From assembly GCA_050945075.1 (NCBI GenBank), contig JBMNSG010000010.1:1-36952 (forward strand): 36,952 nt of DNA, given 5' to 3'. The stretch comes from UBA7485 sp050945075. Its GTDB lineage: Bacteria > Bacillota > Clostridia > Eubacteriales > Eubacteriaceae. Shown piece by piece: positions 1 to 7,523 of the stretch (positions are counted from its first letter, which is position 1; every line of letters begins with the position of its first letter). Made by a program: the position numbers and the translations under genes. Below the pieces are notes generated by a model. It was not told the DNA's origin, ran no database searches, and saw nothing but the letters and a program-made list of their open reading frames with translations.

Positions 1-468
1 GTTTATATTACAGTCATAGGCCGGTGTATGGGATCCGGCGATACGGGAGCAGCGGAGTACTATATGGACAGGCTGACCCGGATTACCTATGCGATATCGA
101 TTGCCTGGAATGGCCTGATTCTGGCACTGACCCCGGTCATCCTTCAGTTTTACAGTCTCAGTCCGGAAACGAAGCAGCTGGTATTTATACTGGTGGTGAT
201 TCACAATATTTTCAATGCTTTTGTCTACCCGATTACCGGGCCCTTTGCCAACGGCCTGCGGGCTGCCGGGGATGTGAAATTTACCATGCTTACAACGCTG
301 TTTACGACTATTGTTGTCCGTCTGCTCCTTTCCCTGCTCTTTGCCATTACCTTCAATATGGGGGTGATTGGAATCGCCTGGGCCATGGTGGCCGACTGGA
401 CGATCCGTGCGCTTATTCTGGGAGTGCGCTATAAAAGCGATAAGTGGAAGGCGTTTCAGATTATTTAA
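1..468 (+). CDS. MATE family efflux transporter, C-terminal part
   Basis: The reading frame is open from the first base, so the 5' end of the gene lies outside the window; an internal ATG at 28 is not the start. The visible 155 residues hold the late half-repeat typical of MATE (multidrug and toxin extrusion) carriers: a motif around residues 7-17 with GRCMGSGDTGAA character, then about four hydrophobic segments and a short basic tail. MATE proteins export cationic drugs or metabolites across the inner membrane in exchange for Na+ or H+. The substrate cannot be told from this fragment. It is followed by a near-perfect palindrome and a terminator, so it is transcriptionally separate from the PTS operon downstream. 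Confidence 0.85.
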   Translation, partial: VYITVIGRCMGSGDTGAAEYYMDRLTRITYAISIAWNGLILALTPVILQFYSLSPETKQLVFILVVIHNIFNAFVYPITGPFANGLRAAGDVKFTMLTTLFTTIVVRLLLSLLFAITFNMGVIGIAWAMVADWTIRALILGVRYKSDKWKAFQII

Positions 469-501
469 CAGGAGAGACGGGAAAAAGAACTCTGTAGTAA
501 C

Positions 502-523
502 AGCCTGCGGTTAACCACAGGCT
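502..523. repeat. 22-bp near-perfect palindrome after the MATE gene
   Basis: The two halves (starting AGCCTG and ending CAGGCT, centred on GGTTAACC) are reverse complements except for one symmetric pair of positions. It could act as a stem for the MATE transcript, followed after seven bases by five T residues (531-535), or be a protein-binding site. Confidence 0.5.
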
Positions 524-540
524 GGCAGCATTTTTGAAAG

Positions 541-561
541 AGAGGCCTGCGCCTCTTTTTT
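541..561 (+). terminator. Rho-independent terminator
   Basis: Stem AGAGGC / GCCTCT with a four-base CTGC loop, followed directly by TTTTT and then a further T-rich stretch. It lies downstream of the MATE gene on the same strand. Confidence 0.8.
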
Positions 562-831
562 ATTTTTTGCGGATCATGATATTTCAGGATATCTGCGTCT
601 GTGCATGTCCTGCTGGGCTGAGAATCGTATGTCAGCTGACAGGGATTGGATTGACTCTGTGTTTATGTTTTTTTCGAAAGGTTGAGAATAATGCGATAGC
701 GTACCGGGATTTCCACTTTCTTTGTCCATCCCATTCCGTCTGCTTAACCGGTCAGACAGATCATGAAAACACTGCATAATGTGTAAATCTTACATACCTA
801 TAGAGCATAACAGATTATCAATTATAAGTAT
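562..831. other. Intergenic stretch without a recognisable gene
   Basis: Short open frames exist on both strands, but none has a ribosome binding site or a recognisable product. It separates the terminator of the MATE gene from the PTS promoter. Confidence 0.5.
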
Positions 832-860
832 TTTACATGAAAGCGTAATCCAACTAAAAT
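832..860 (+). promoter_or_regulatory. Sigma-A promoter of the beta-glucoside PTS operon
   Basis: TTTACA at 832-837 and TAAAAT at 855-860 are separated by exactly 17 bases, each matching the consensus at five of six positions. Transcription would start near 867 and give a leader of about 165 bases before the PTS start at 1032. The leader contains a small hairpin (CCTGA at 911-915 with TCAGG at 922-926). I see no LicT/BglG-type antiterminator target and no BglG gene in the window. Confidence 0.6.
837..851 (+). promoter_or_regulatory. Putative CcpA cre site
   Basis: The sequence ATGAAAGCGTAATCC fits the catabolite-responsive element pattern WTGNAANCGNWNNCW except for its last base. It sits between the -35 and -10 hexamers, where bound CcpA would block RNA polymerase. 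This predicts repression of the beta-glucoside genes when a preferred sugar is present. Confidence 0.55.
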
Positions 861-1031
861 ATAGTTATCAGATCTGACAGACATACAACAGCAATTATCA
901 ATTCAATTATCCTGACGAATATCAGGAGAACAGCCTGAATGAAATGATCATGCAGGTATTCACTTTCAGCATTATTCTGCTGCAGATCCTGTTTCAAGCA
1001 GCGGATTTCAGGGACAGTAAAGGACAGAAAA

Positions 1032-2936
1032 ATGAGTAAACAGTACGAAAAACTCGCAGAAAGCATTATCAGCGATATCGGCGGAACTGATAATATCAAT
1101 AATGCCTATCATTGTCAGACCCGGTTGAGATTTGCACTCAACGACGAAGGAAAAGCAGATATTCCGGCTCTCGAGAATCTCGACGGTGTCGTTAAAGTCA
1201 TGGTAAACGGAGGCACTTTTCAGGTCGTAATCGGGACGCACGTCGCGTCTGTATTTGAAGAAATAGAAAAATTGCTCGGACCTTCCTTCCGCAGCAATCA
1301 GGAAGGCAGCGAAGAACACAAGGAAAAGAAAAGCATAATGGGAACGGTCATCGACTTTGTTGCCGGTACCTTCCAGCCCATTATCCCGGCACTGTCCGGA
1401 GCAGGGATGCTCAAAGCGCTGCTGGCTCTGCTCACAGTATTTAATATCATTACCACTGATTCGCAGACCTATTACATGATCAATCTGTTTTCAGATGCGG
1501 TCTTCTACTTCCTGCCCATCCTGCTGGCATTTACCGAAGCACAGAAGCTTAAGTGCAATCCGATTCTGGCGGCCGGCGTGGCAGCCATGATGCTCCATCC
1601 GAACTGGTCATCACTGGTCAGTGCCGGAGAACCGGTATATTACTTTGGTGTGATTCCTTTCACGCTGGCAACCTACACATCATCGGTTATTCCGATCCTG
1701 CTGGTGGTCCTGGTTCAGTCTTATGTAGAAAAATGGCTGGAAAAGGTCATTCCCAATTCAGTTAAACTGGTATTCGTGCCGATGCTCACATTCCTGATTA
1801 TGGGAACGCTGGCGTTCTCGATTCTGGGACCGATCGGCAGTATTGTCGGCAACTGGCTGGCAGTATTCTTTACCTTCCTCAGCACCAATGCGGCCTGGGC
1901 TCCGTCGGTACTGATTGGCGCATTGTGCCCGATTATGGTTATGTTCGGACTGCACAACGGGATTGCTCCGCTGGGCGTCATGCAGATGGCAGACCTTGGC
2001 TATGACAGCATCTGGGGACCCGGATGCCTGTGTTCAAATATGGCGCAGGCAACTGCAGCCCTGGTTGTCGGCCTGAGAACAAAAGAAACCAGACTTAAGG
2101 AAATCGCCCTTTCAGGCAGCATTACCGCCTACATGGGCATTACCGAACCGGTTCTCTACGGCGTTAACCTTCCGAAGAAATACCCCCTGATTGCAGCAAT
2201 GATCGGCGGCGGGTTTGGCGGACTGTATGCGGGACTGACGCAGACACATCGTTTTGCAACCGGATCCTCCGGACTCCCGGCAGTTTTGCTTTATATCGGC
2301 GACAATACCATGCAGTATCTGATTAACATCCTGATCGCCATCGCTATTTCTGTTGTCATCACCGGCGTACTGACCTATATTCTTTCACTTCGTTATGAAA
2401 AAGCAGAAGATACAGACAAAACAGAAGCATCAGAAACAGGAACAGATGAAACAGGAACGGCTGTGACTGCGGACGTTAAAGCAGCAGATATCGCAGCTCC
2501 GGTACCGGGTAAAATCATTCCCCTGGTAGACATCGGCGACGGCGTTTTCTCGGAAGGTGTTCTCGGCCAGGGTTTTGGAATTGAACCGGAAGAAGGCAGT
2601 GTTTATGCACCCTTTGACGGGAAAGTTGTTCTGATTCCGGATACAAAGCATGCCATTGCACTGGAAAGCAGTGATGGCGCAGAAGTGCTGATCCACGTCG
2701 GCATTGATACAGTCGATTTAAAAGGTGAAGGATTCACACCGTTAGTCAGTGTCGGCGATCAGGTGAAGGCAGGCCAGAAGCTTATGGATTTTGATCTGGA
2801 TAAAATCGGAGAAAAATATCGCACCACGACAGCTGTAATTGTCACCAACAGCAATCACTATAAGAAATTCGATCTCGTAAAAACCGGACCGACGGATGCG
2901 ATTACAGCAGTACAGCCTGTGCTGCAGCTGTCCTGA
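1032..2936 (+). CDS. bglF: Beta-glucoside PTS transporter EIIBCA
   Basis: This 634-residue protein has the full three-domain order of BglF/BglP permeases, which import and phosphorylate aryl-beta-glucosides or cellobiose-type sugars. Residues 1-80 form EIIB, with the phosphorylated cysteine at C28 in a YHCQTRLRF motif. Residues about 105-450 form the membrane EIIC domain, with the sugar-binding GITEP motif at 369-373. An acidic, threonine-rich linker (about 455-485) leads to EIIA, where H540 and H555 lie 15 residues apart, as do H75 and H90 of EIIA-Glc. All phosphorylation sites are present, so the protein should be self-sufficient apart from HPr. The GH1 hydrolase follows after 92 bases. The start is preceded by AAAGGA. 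The exact sugar cannot be assigned. Confidence 0.93.
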   Translation: MSKQYEKLAESIISDIGGTDNINNAYHCQTRLRFALNDEGKADIPALENLDGVVKVMVNGGTFQVVIGTHVASVFEEIEKLLGPSFRSNQEGSEEHKEKKSIMGTVIDFVAGTFQPIIPALSGAGMLKALLALLTVFNIITTDSQTYYMINLFSDAVFYFLPILLAFTEAQKLKCNPILAAGVAAMMLHPNWSSLVSAGEPVYYFGVIPFTLATYTSSVIPILLVVLVQSYVEKWLEKVIPNSVKLVFVPMLTFLIMGTLAFSILGPIGSIVGNWLAVFFTFLSTNAAWAPSVLIGALCPIMVMFGLHNGIAPLGVMQMADLGYDSIWGPGCLCSNMAQATAALVVGLRTKETRLKEIALSGSITAYMGITEPVLYGVNLPKKYPLIAAMIGGGFGGLYAGLTQTHRFATGSSGLPAVLLYIGDNTMQYLINILIAIAISVVITGVLTYILSLRYEKAEDTDKTEASETGTDETGTAVTADVKAADIAAPVPGKIIPLVDIGDGVFSEGVLGQGFGIEPEEGSVYAPFDGKVVLIPDTKHAIALESSDGAEVLIHVGIDTVDLKGEGFTPLVSVGDQVKAGQKLMDFDLDKIGEKYRTTTAVIVTNSNHYKKFDLVKTGPTDAITAVQPVLQLS

Positions 2937-2972
2937 GTGTACAGGTAAGCGGCGGTTCCACTGAACCAGCAT

Positions 2973-3002
2973 AGCGGACAGGATCATTCATTCCTGTCCG
3001 CT
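2973..3002 (+). other. Intercistronic hairpin between PTS and GH1 genes
   Basis: Perfect 11-bp stem AGCGGACAGGA / TCCTGTCCGCT with an 8-base loop, preceded by a smaller stem (GGTTC 2954-2958 with GAACC 2963-2967). Only three T residues follow, so it is more likely a partial attenuator or an mRNA-stabilising element than a full terminator. Confidence 0.6.
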
Positions 3003-3028
3003 GTTTCCAAAAGACAGAAAGAAAAGCC

Positions 3029-4492
3029 ATGAACAACAATAAAGAAACCAGACTGCCTGCAGATTTTCTATGGGGCGGCGCCACGGCGGCCAATCAGTGT
3101 GAAGGCGGATTCGGTGAAGACGGCAAGGGCCTTTCACTGATCGATGTCATGCCTTACGGTGAGGACAGAATGCCGGTTGCCAGAGGTGAAAAAGTCATGC
3201 TGGCCTGCGATGACCAGCATCGCTACCCGGGTCATGAAGCCGTCGATTTTTATCATCATTATAAAGAAGACATTGCCATGTTTGCAGACATGGGATTTAA
3301 ATGCTACCGGATGTCCCTGAACTGGACGCGGATCTTCCCGAACGGCGATGAAACAGAGCCGAATGAAGCGGGACTTCAGTTTTATGACGATGTCTTTGAT
3401 GAATGTCTGAAATACGGGATCGAACCACTGGTGACCATCTGTCATTTTGATCTCCCCATTCATCTGATCGAAGCTTTCGGCGGATGGAAAGACCGCAGGA
3501 TGATCGATGCTTTCATGAAGTACTGCCAGGCGATTTTTACCCGTTACAAAGACAAGGTCAAATACTGGATTACCTTTAACGAAATCAATATGCTCAATCA
3601 TCTGCCTTTTATCAGCTGCGGACTAATTGTTGAAGAAGGCGAAGATGAACAGACAGTCAAGTATCTGTGTGCGCATCACGAGCTGCTGGCCAGTGCCAGG
3701 GCTGTCAGTCTGGCTCATGAAATCATCCCCGGTTCCATGGTCGGCTGCATGCTTGCCGGAGGCGGGTTTTACTCCTATACCTGCAATCCGGAAGATGTCT
3801 GGAAGGCTAAGCAGACGGAACGGTCCAATTTTTTCTTTATTGATGTGCAGAGCAGAGGCGCTTATCCGAATTTTGCACTCAGGCAGCTGGAACGCGAAGG
3901 CGTGAAGATTGACTGGCAGCCGGGAGACCGGGAAATGCTCAAAGAAGGAACGGTCGATTTCGTAAGCTTCAGTTATTACTGCAGCCGCTGCGACAGCGCG
4001 GATCCGGAAGTTTCTGCCAAACGGCAGGCGGCCAATGCCTTTAAGACTGTAAGGAACCCTTATCTGAAAGCCAGTGAATGGGGCTGGCAGATAGACCCAC
4101 TGGGCCTGCGGATTGCGCTCAATGATCTGTATGACCGCTACCAGAAGCCGCTGTTCATTGTGGAAAACGGACTGGGTGCCAAAGATACAGTCAATCCGGA
4201 CGGCACCATTGATGATGATTACCGCATTGACTACCTGAAAGCTCATATTGCCAATATGATTGATGCAGTGGCAGAAGACGGTGTCCCGCTCCTGGGCTAC
4301 ACCATGTGGGGACCGATCGATCTGATCAGCGCATCAACAGGAGAAATGAGCAAGCGTTACGGCTTTATCTATGTGGATAAGGATGATCAGGGAAACGGGA
4401 GTCTCAAACGCAGCCCCAAGAAGAGTTATTACTGGTATAAAAATGTTATTGCAACCAATGGGGAAGATCTGGACTGGGACTACGACCGGTAA
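3029..4492 (+). CDS. bglA: 6-phospho-beta-glucosidase (GH1), module A
   Basis: A 487-residue family 1 glycoside hydrolase, the usual length for the cytoplasmic enzymes that split PTS-delivered phospho-beta-glucosides into glucose-6-phosphate and an aglycone or sugar. The N-terminal DFLWGGATAANQCEG block is the family signature. The acid/base glutamate is E185 in TFNEIN and the nucleophile is E379 in FIVENGLG. The C-terminal region keeps the RYGFIYVD and KKSYYWYK motifs. It lies directly after the PTS IIBCA gene and is preceded by AAAGACAGAAAGAAAAG. It resembles the GH1 enzyme at 22620-24125 closely enough to be a paralogue. Specificity among 6-phospho-beta-glucosides is not resolved. Confidence 0.93.
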   Translation: MNNNKETRLPADFLWGGATAANQCEGGFGEDGKGLSLIDVMPYGEDRMPVARGEKVMLACDDQHRYPGHEAVDFYHHYKEDIAMFADMGFKCYRMSLNWTRIFPNGDETEPNEAGLQFYDDVFDECLKYGIEPLVTICHFDLPIHLIEAFGGWKDRRMIDAFMKYCQAIFTRYKDKVKYWITFNEINMLNHLPFISCGLIVEEGEDEQTVKYLCAHHELLASARAVSLAHEIIPGSMVGCMLAGGGFYSYTCNPEDVWKAKQTERSNFFFIDVQSRGAYPNFALRQLEREGVKIDWQPGDREMLKEGTVDFVSFSYYCSRCDSADPEVSAKRQAANAFKTVRNPYLKASEWGWQIDPLGLRIALNDLYDRYQKPLFIVENGLGAKDTVNPDGTIDDDYRIDYLKAHIANMIDAVAEDGVPLLGYTMWGPIDLISASTGEMSKRYGFIYVDKDDQGNGSLKRSPKKSYYWYKNVIATNGEDLDWDYDR

Positions 4493-4661
4493 TAAGTACC
4501 GGATACAGAGAGCATGTTTCATTCTCTGGAAGGCTGTAATAAAATGACGTGTGGAACAGGAAATGACAACAGGTAAAACCGCGTGCTTACGGTTATACAC
4601 CAAAAGGCCGCGTGCTTTAAGGACCACATAAACCATACGTTTTGAAGGGATCGGATACATT

Positions 4662-5540
4662 ATGGAACTCAGACTTCTCCGTTATTTTACAGCAGTTGTT
4701 CAGGAAGGGAATATTACCCGGGCTGCCGACAAACTGTGCATTACCCAGCCAACGCTCAGCCGTCAGCTGGCTCAGCTGGAGGAGGAACTGGGTGCTTCAC
4801 TTCTGGACAGGAGCCATAAAAGCATTGAACTCACGAATGACGGAGCCCTGCTGTATCAGCAGGCTCTGGATATTCTGGAACTGGCGGACAAAACCGAACG
4901 CGAATTCAGGAACAGCAGTGAGCATATTGACGGCACCATCACCATCGGCGCCACGGAATCGGCGGGATCCATGGTACTCCCCGAGCTGATCGGGAATTTT
5001 TCCCGGCTCTATCCGCGGGCGGCCTATGATCTCTATTCGGGATATACGGACGATATCAAGGAAAAAATAGATAAGGGGATTGTAGACATCGGCATTCTGA
5101 CCGAGCCAGTAGAGATCACCAAATACGACTATGTCAAACTGCCTCAGGAGGATTTCTGGGGGATTATGGTTCGCAGCGATGATCCGCTGGCAGAGAGAAA
5201 AGCGGTTTCGTTTTCCGATATTATTGACCGCCCCCTTATGATGCCCAGGCGGGAATCGGTCCGCAGTGAAATTAAAAGCTGGTTCCGGGACAGCAGCAGG
5301 CTCAATATTTTTGCAACCTACAATGTGGTTTCCAATGCCGCGCTGCTGGTGCAGAAGGGATTGGCCACCGCTCTGTGTCTGAACAGCATTGGCAGTTTCC
5401 GGCAGTCAGAGGATCTGATCTTCATTCCATTCACGGAAATGAAGTATGTGGGCAGCGTTCTGATCTGGAAAAAGAATTATATGTACAGCCCGACAACGAC
5501 CCGGTTTCTTGATATGGTTAAGGATACCTACCGGGCTTAA
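4662..5540 (+). CDS. LysR family transcriptional regulator
   Basis: A 292-residue protein of standard LysR length. Residues 1-60 form the winged helix-turn-helix (RYFTAVVQEGNITRAADKL, then QPTLSRQLAQLEEELG), followed by a linker helix. The two-lobed effector domain begins near residue 90 (DGTITIGATESAG). These proteins bind an inducer in the C-terminal domain and usually activate a neighbouring or divergent promoter. It lies 169 bases after the GH1 gene and 13 bases before a flavodoxin gene, so it probably controls the flavodoxin, the beta-glucoside genes or both. The inducer is unknown. Confidence 0.9.
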   Translation: MELRLLRYFTAVVQEGNITRAADKLCITQPTLSRQLAQLEEELGASLLDRSHKSIELTNDGALLYQQALDILELADKTEREFRNSSEHIDGTITIGATESAGSMVLPELIGNFSRLYPRAAYDLYSGYTDDIKEKIDKGIVDIGILTEPVEITKYDYVKLPQEDFWGIMVRSDDPLAERKAVSFSDIIDRPLMMPRRESVRSEIKSWFRDSSRLNIFATYNVVSNAALLVQKGLATALCLNSIGSFRQSEDLIFIPFTEMKYVGSVLIWKKNYMYSPTTTRFLDMVKDTYRA

Positions 5541-5553
5541 GGCAGGAAATACT

Positions 5554-6021
5554 ATGAAAGAAAAAATACTGGTTGCTTATTATTCTCATTCGTCGAACAC
5601 CAGGAAACTGGCCCGGATGATCCGGGAAAAGACCGGAGCCGATATCACGGAGATTTCACCTGCACAGCCTTATCCCAGCGACTATCAGAGCCTGTGCCTC
5701 CGGTCAAGAAATGAGGCGGAAAGCGGCTGCCGGCCCACACTGGCAGAGATGCCACGGGATTTGAACCGCTATGACTGCATTTTTCTGGGCAGTCCCAACT
5801 GGTGGGGGACAGCAGCGCCGCCGGTCCTCTCGTTTCTCGAGCAGAGTCATTATTCCGGGAAACTGATTCCTTTCTGCACCCATTCGGGAAGCGGCTTTGA
5901 CAATATGATCCATGACTACAGAAAGCTAACGAATGCCGAAATCACCCCGGGCTTTGCAGCCTTTGGCGGGACAGTGGCGGAAAAGGATCTGGAAAAGTGG
6001 CTGAAAGCAGTCAATGAATAA
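5554..6021 (+). CDS. Flavodoxin
   Basis: A 155-residue short-chain flavodoxin: a cytoplasmic FMN-binding electron carrier or small quinone/flavin reductase-like protein. The N-terminal phosphate-binding loop is visible (VAYYSHSSNTRKLA, residues about 6-19), as are the aromatic FMN-contacting loop FLGSPNWWGT and the THSGSGF segment. I chose ATG 5554 over the longer in-frame start at 5509 because it follows AAGGCAGGAAA at proper spacing and leaves the LysR stop codon undisturbed. It is co-transcribed with the LysR gene and followed by a strong terminator. A second flavodoxin lies at 20557-21045 next to the other PTS/GH1 module. Confidence 0.9.
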   Translation: MKEKILVAYYSHSSNTRKLARMIREKTGADITEISPAQPYPSDYQSLCLRSRNEAESGCRPTLAEMPRDLNRYDCIFLGSPNWWGTAAPPVLSFLEQSHYSGKLIPFCTHSGSGFDNMIHDYRKLTNAEITPGFAAFGGTVAEKDLEKWLKAVNE

Positions 6022-6038
6022 AGATAATTATGAAGATA

Positions 6039-6070
6039 AAAAGAGACGCGGTATTTACCGCGTCTCTTTT
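6039..6070. terminator. Bidirectional Rho-independent terminator
   Basis: Perfect 15-bp inverted repeat (AAAAGAGACGCGGTA, two bases, then its complement) with A and T runs at opposite ends. It separates the plus-strand flavodoxin from the minus-strand sorbitol operon, whose last gene ends at 6134. Confidence 0.9.
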
Positions 6071-6133
6071 GTATCCGGAAATGAATCCGGATCCTGTATT
6101 CTGATATAATAATGCTGGATTGTGCGAGCAATC

Positions 6134-6943
6134 TCAGCCGCGGGTCTTACCACCGGCAACGTTGTAGGTTACACCGTCAATGTAACCGCCTCTGTCACTT
6201 GCGAGGAACAGGCAAAGATTGGCAACTTCGTCGAGCTTTCCTGCTCTGCCCATTGGAGTTGTAGATGTTTTGGAGTAACCGGCTCTCAGTTCATCAACAG
6301 TGATTCCTCTGGTATAGGCCAGTGCAGATTCGTATGCCAGTGTCCGAAGACCTGTGGCTTCCATGATTCCGGGGGCTACACCGACTACGCGGATCCCGTG
6401 TTTTCCAAGTTCCTTGCACCAGCTGCGGGTCAGTGAATTGACTGCCGCTTTGGTTGCTGCATAAACGGACTGGCCTTCCGATCCTTCCAGACCGCTTTCA
6501 GACGACATGTTAATGATCACGCCGCGGTCCTGTTCTGCCATCTGGCGGGCTGCTGCCTGAGCACAAAGGAACACGCCGTTCAGATTGACGTTCATAACCT
6601 TGTTCCAGACCGCTTCGTCCAGTTCGAATTCCCCTTCAGGATTTTTAGTGTCTACCAGAAGTCTGGGAATGTTAATGCCGGCGTTGTTCACCAGGACATC
6701 GACCGAACCGAAAGTTTCCTTCGCTTTTTCAAACGTGTCGACAACACTCTTTTTATCTGTAACGTTGGTTACACAGTAAAGCATTTTTCCAGGTGCTTCA
6801 TCAAAAACAGGTTCTTCCGGATTCATGTCGCAGACTACGACATTTGCGCCCTGATCGAGGAAGCCCTGGACGACATGTTTTCCGATTCCGCTTGCTCCGC
6901 CTGTTACTACAACTGTTTTACCTTCGAGATTTAACCAGCTCAT
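6134..6943 (-). CDS. srlD: Sorbitol-6-phosphate 2-dehydrogenase (SDR family)
   Basis: A 269-residue short-chain dehydrogenase that should oxidise sorbitol-6-phosphate to fructose-6-phosphate with NAD+. The nucleotide-binding TGGASGIG motif is at 14-21 and NNAG at 86-89. The catalytic serine is S148 and the YxxxK pair is Y161/K165. The C-terminal part (EATGLRTLAYE... VAGGKTRG) resembles, from memory, the GutF/SrlD enzymes of lactobacilli more than E. coli SrlD. I placed the start at 6943 because AAAGGAGTAAT precedes it; the upstream in-frame ATG at 7027 has no such site. It is the last gene of the sorbitol PTS operon, 80 bases after srlB, and the gap holds a small hairpin. Confidence 0.88.
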   Translation of the reverse strand: MSWLNLEGKTVVVTGGASGIGKHVVQGFLDQGANVVVCDMNPEEPVFDEAPGKMLYCVTNVTDKKSVVDTFEKAKETFGSVDVLVNNAGINIPRLLVDTKNPEGEFELDEAVWNKVMNVNLNGVFLCAQAAARQMAEQDRGVIINMSSESGLEGSEGQSVYAATKAAVNSLTRSWCKELGKHGIRVVGVAPGIMEATGLRTLAYESALAYTRGITVDELRAGYSKTSTTPMGRAGKLDEVANLCLFLASDRGGYIDGVTYNVAGGKTRG

Positions 6944-6982
6944 ATTACTCCTTTGTAAGTTTTGATCAATTTTGATATATCC

Positions 6983-6997
6983 CGGACAGGATGTCCG
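6983..6997 (-). other. Intercistronic hairpin srlB-srlD
   Basis: Inverted repeat CGGACA / TGTCCG with a three-base loop in the gap between srlB and srlD. No T run follows, so it is not a simple terminator. Confidence 0.45.
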
Positions 6998-7023
6998 AAC
7001 GAATAGTTTAGCATGAAACCGGA

Positions 7024-7380
7024 TCATTCATCGATTTCGATCACAGTTCCGATTTTGACTTGGGGTGCGTCTTTCTTTTCGACTACGATTGCTCCCGGCA
7101 GGCATGCATCCGCTTCACCGGTGAAGTTAACGGTCAGATGTCCGAGTGACACAAGATTGCGTTCTGCCAGATCTCCGACTGCAATAATTTGATAGGGGGT
7201 GCCGTCATAGGAAAGCGTCATTCCCGGTTTGATCGTTCCTTCTGTAGGAACCACATCGATTCCGTAGCAGAAATCCTTGAGTGTGTCCGGCGCGTTTTCA
7301 CCGAACAGAATCATCATTTCGCCGCCGAAGGCGTCCACCGCCGGACCTGCGCTTTTAATGGTGTTTTTGTATACTGACAT
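7024..7380 (-). CDS. srlB: PTS glucitol/sorbitol transporter subunit IIA
   Basis: A 118-residue cytoplasmic EIIA of the glucitol family, which should pass phosphate from HPr to the IIB domain of SrlE. The family pattern is clear: MMILFGENAPDTLKDFCY, then AVGDLAERNL and LGHLTVNF, and a C-terminal PGAIVVE strand. The stretch that in E. coli SrlB carries the phosphorylated H43 (after FCF) reads FCYGIDVVP here and has no histidine. The only histidine in the protein is H81 in LGHLTV, which I recall as also conserved in E. coli. Either another residue is used or this subgroup works differently. AGGAAAAAG precedes the start. Confidence 0.88.
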   Translation of the reverse strand: MSVYKNTIKSAGPAVDAFGGEMMILFGENAPDTLKDFCYGIDVVPTEGTIKPGMTLSYDGTPYQIIAVGDLAERNLVSLGHLTVNFTGEADACLPGAIVVEKKDAPQVKIGTVIEIDE

Positions 7381-7398
7381 ATCTTTTTCCTGTTCTGT

Positions 7399-7434
7399 TT
7401 AGATTTAACTGAATGCTGTTAGATTTAACTGATG
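7399..7434. repeat. Two tandem copies of a 20-bp unit
   Basis: TTAGATTTAACTGA occurs at 7399-7412 and again at 7419-7432, twenty bases later, just upstream of the srlB start on the minus strand. It looks like a small local duplication. Confidence 0.5.
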
Positions 7435-7467
7435 GTGCTGCAAATGAATGGTACTGCCTGGCCGTTA

Positions 7468-7517
7468 CGGAAGCACTGATGCTTCCGCTGTTTTATTCTG
7501 TCCGGTATGAGTACCGG
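7468..7517 (-). other. Two intercistronic hairpins srlE-srlB
   Basis: CGGAAGCA / TGCTTCCG (7468-7475 with 7480-7487) and CCGGTA / TACCGG (7502-7507 with 7512-7517), both with four-base loops, occupy the 143-base gap between srlE and srlB. Neither is followed by a T run on the minus strand, so they may protect or process the operon mRNA. Confidence 0.6.
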
Positions 7518-7523
7518 TCGTTT

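Noticed and set aside
534..779. Short overlapping frames on both strands between the MATE and PTS genes
   Set aside because: No ribosome binding site, no family resemblance, and the region begins inside a terminator.
867..1031. LicT/BglG antitermination target in the PTS leader
   Set aside because: I looked for the ribonucleic antiterminator pattern overlapping a terminator and found only a small hairpin without a T run.
3623..4246. 207-codon open frame on the minus strand
   Set aside because: It lies inside the GH1 gene on the opposite strand; composition shadow without family features.
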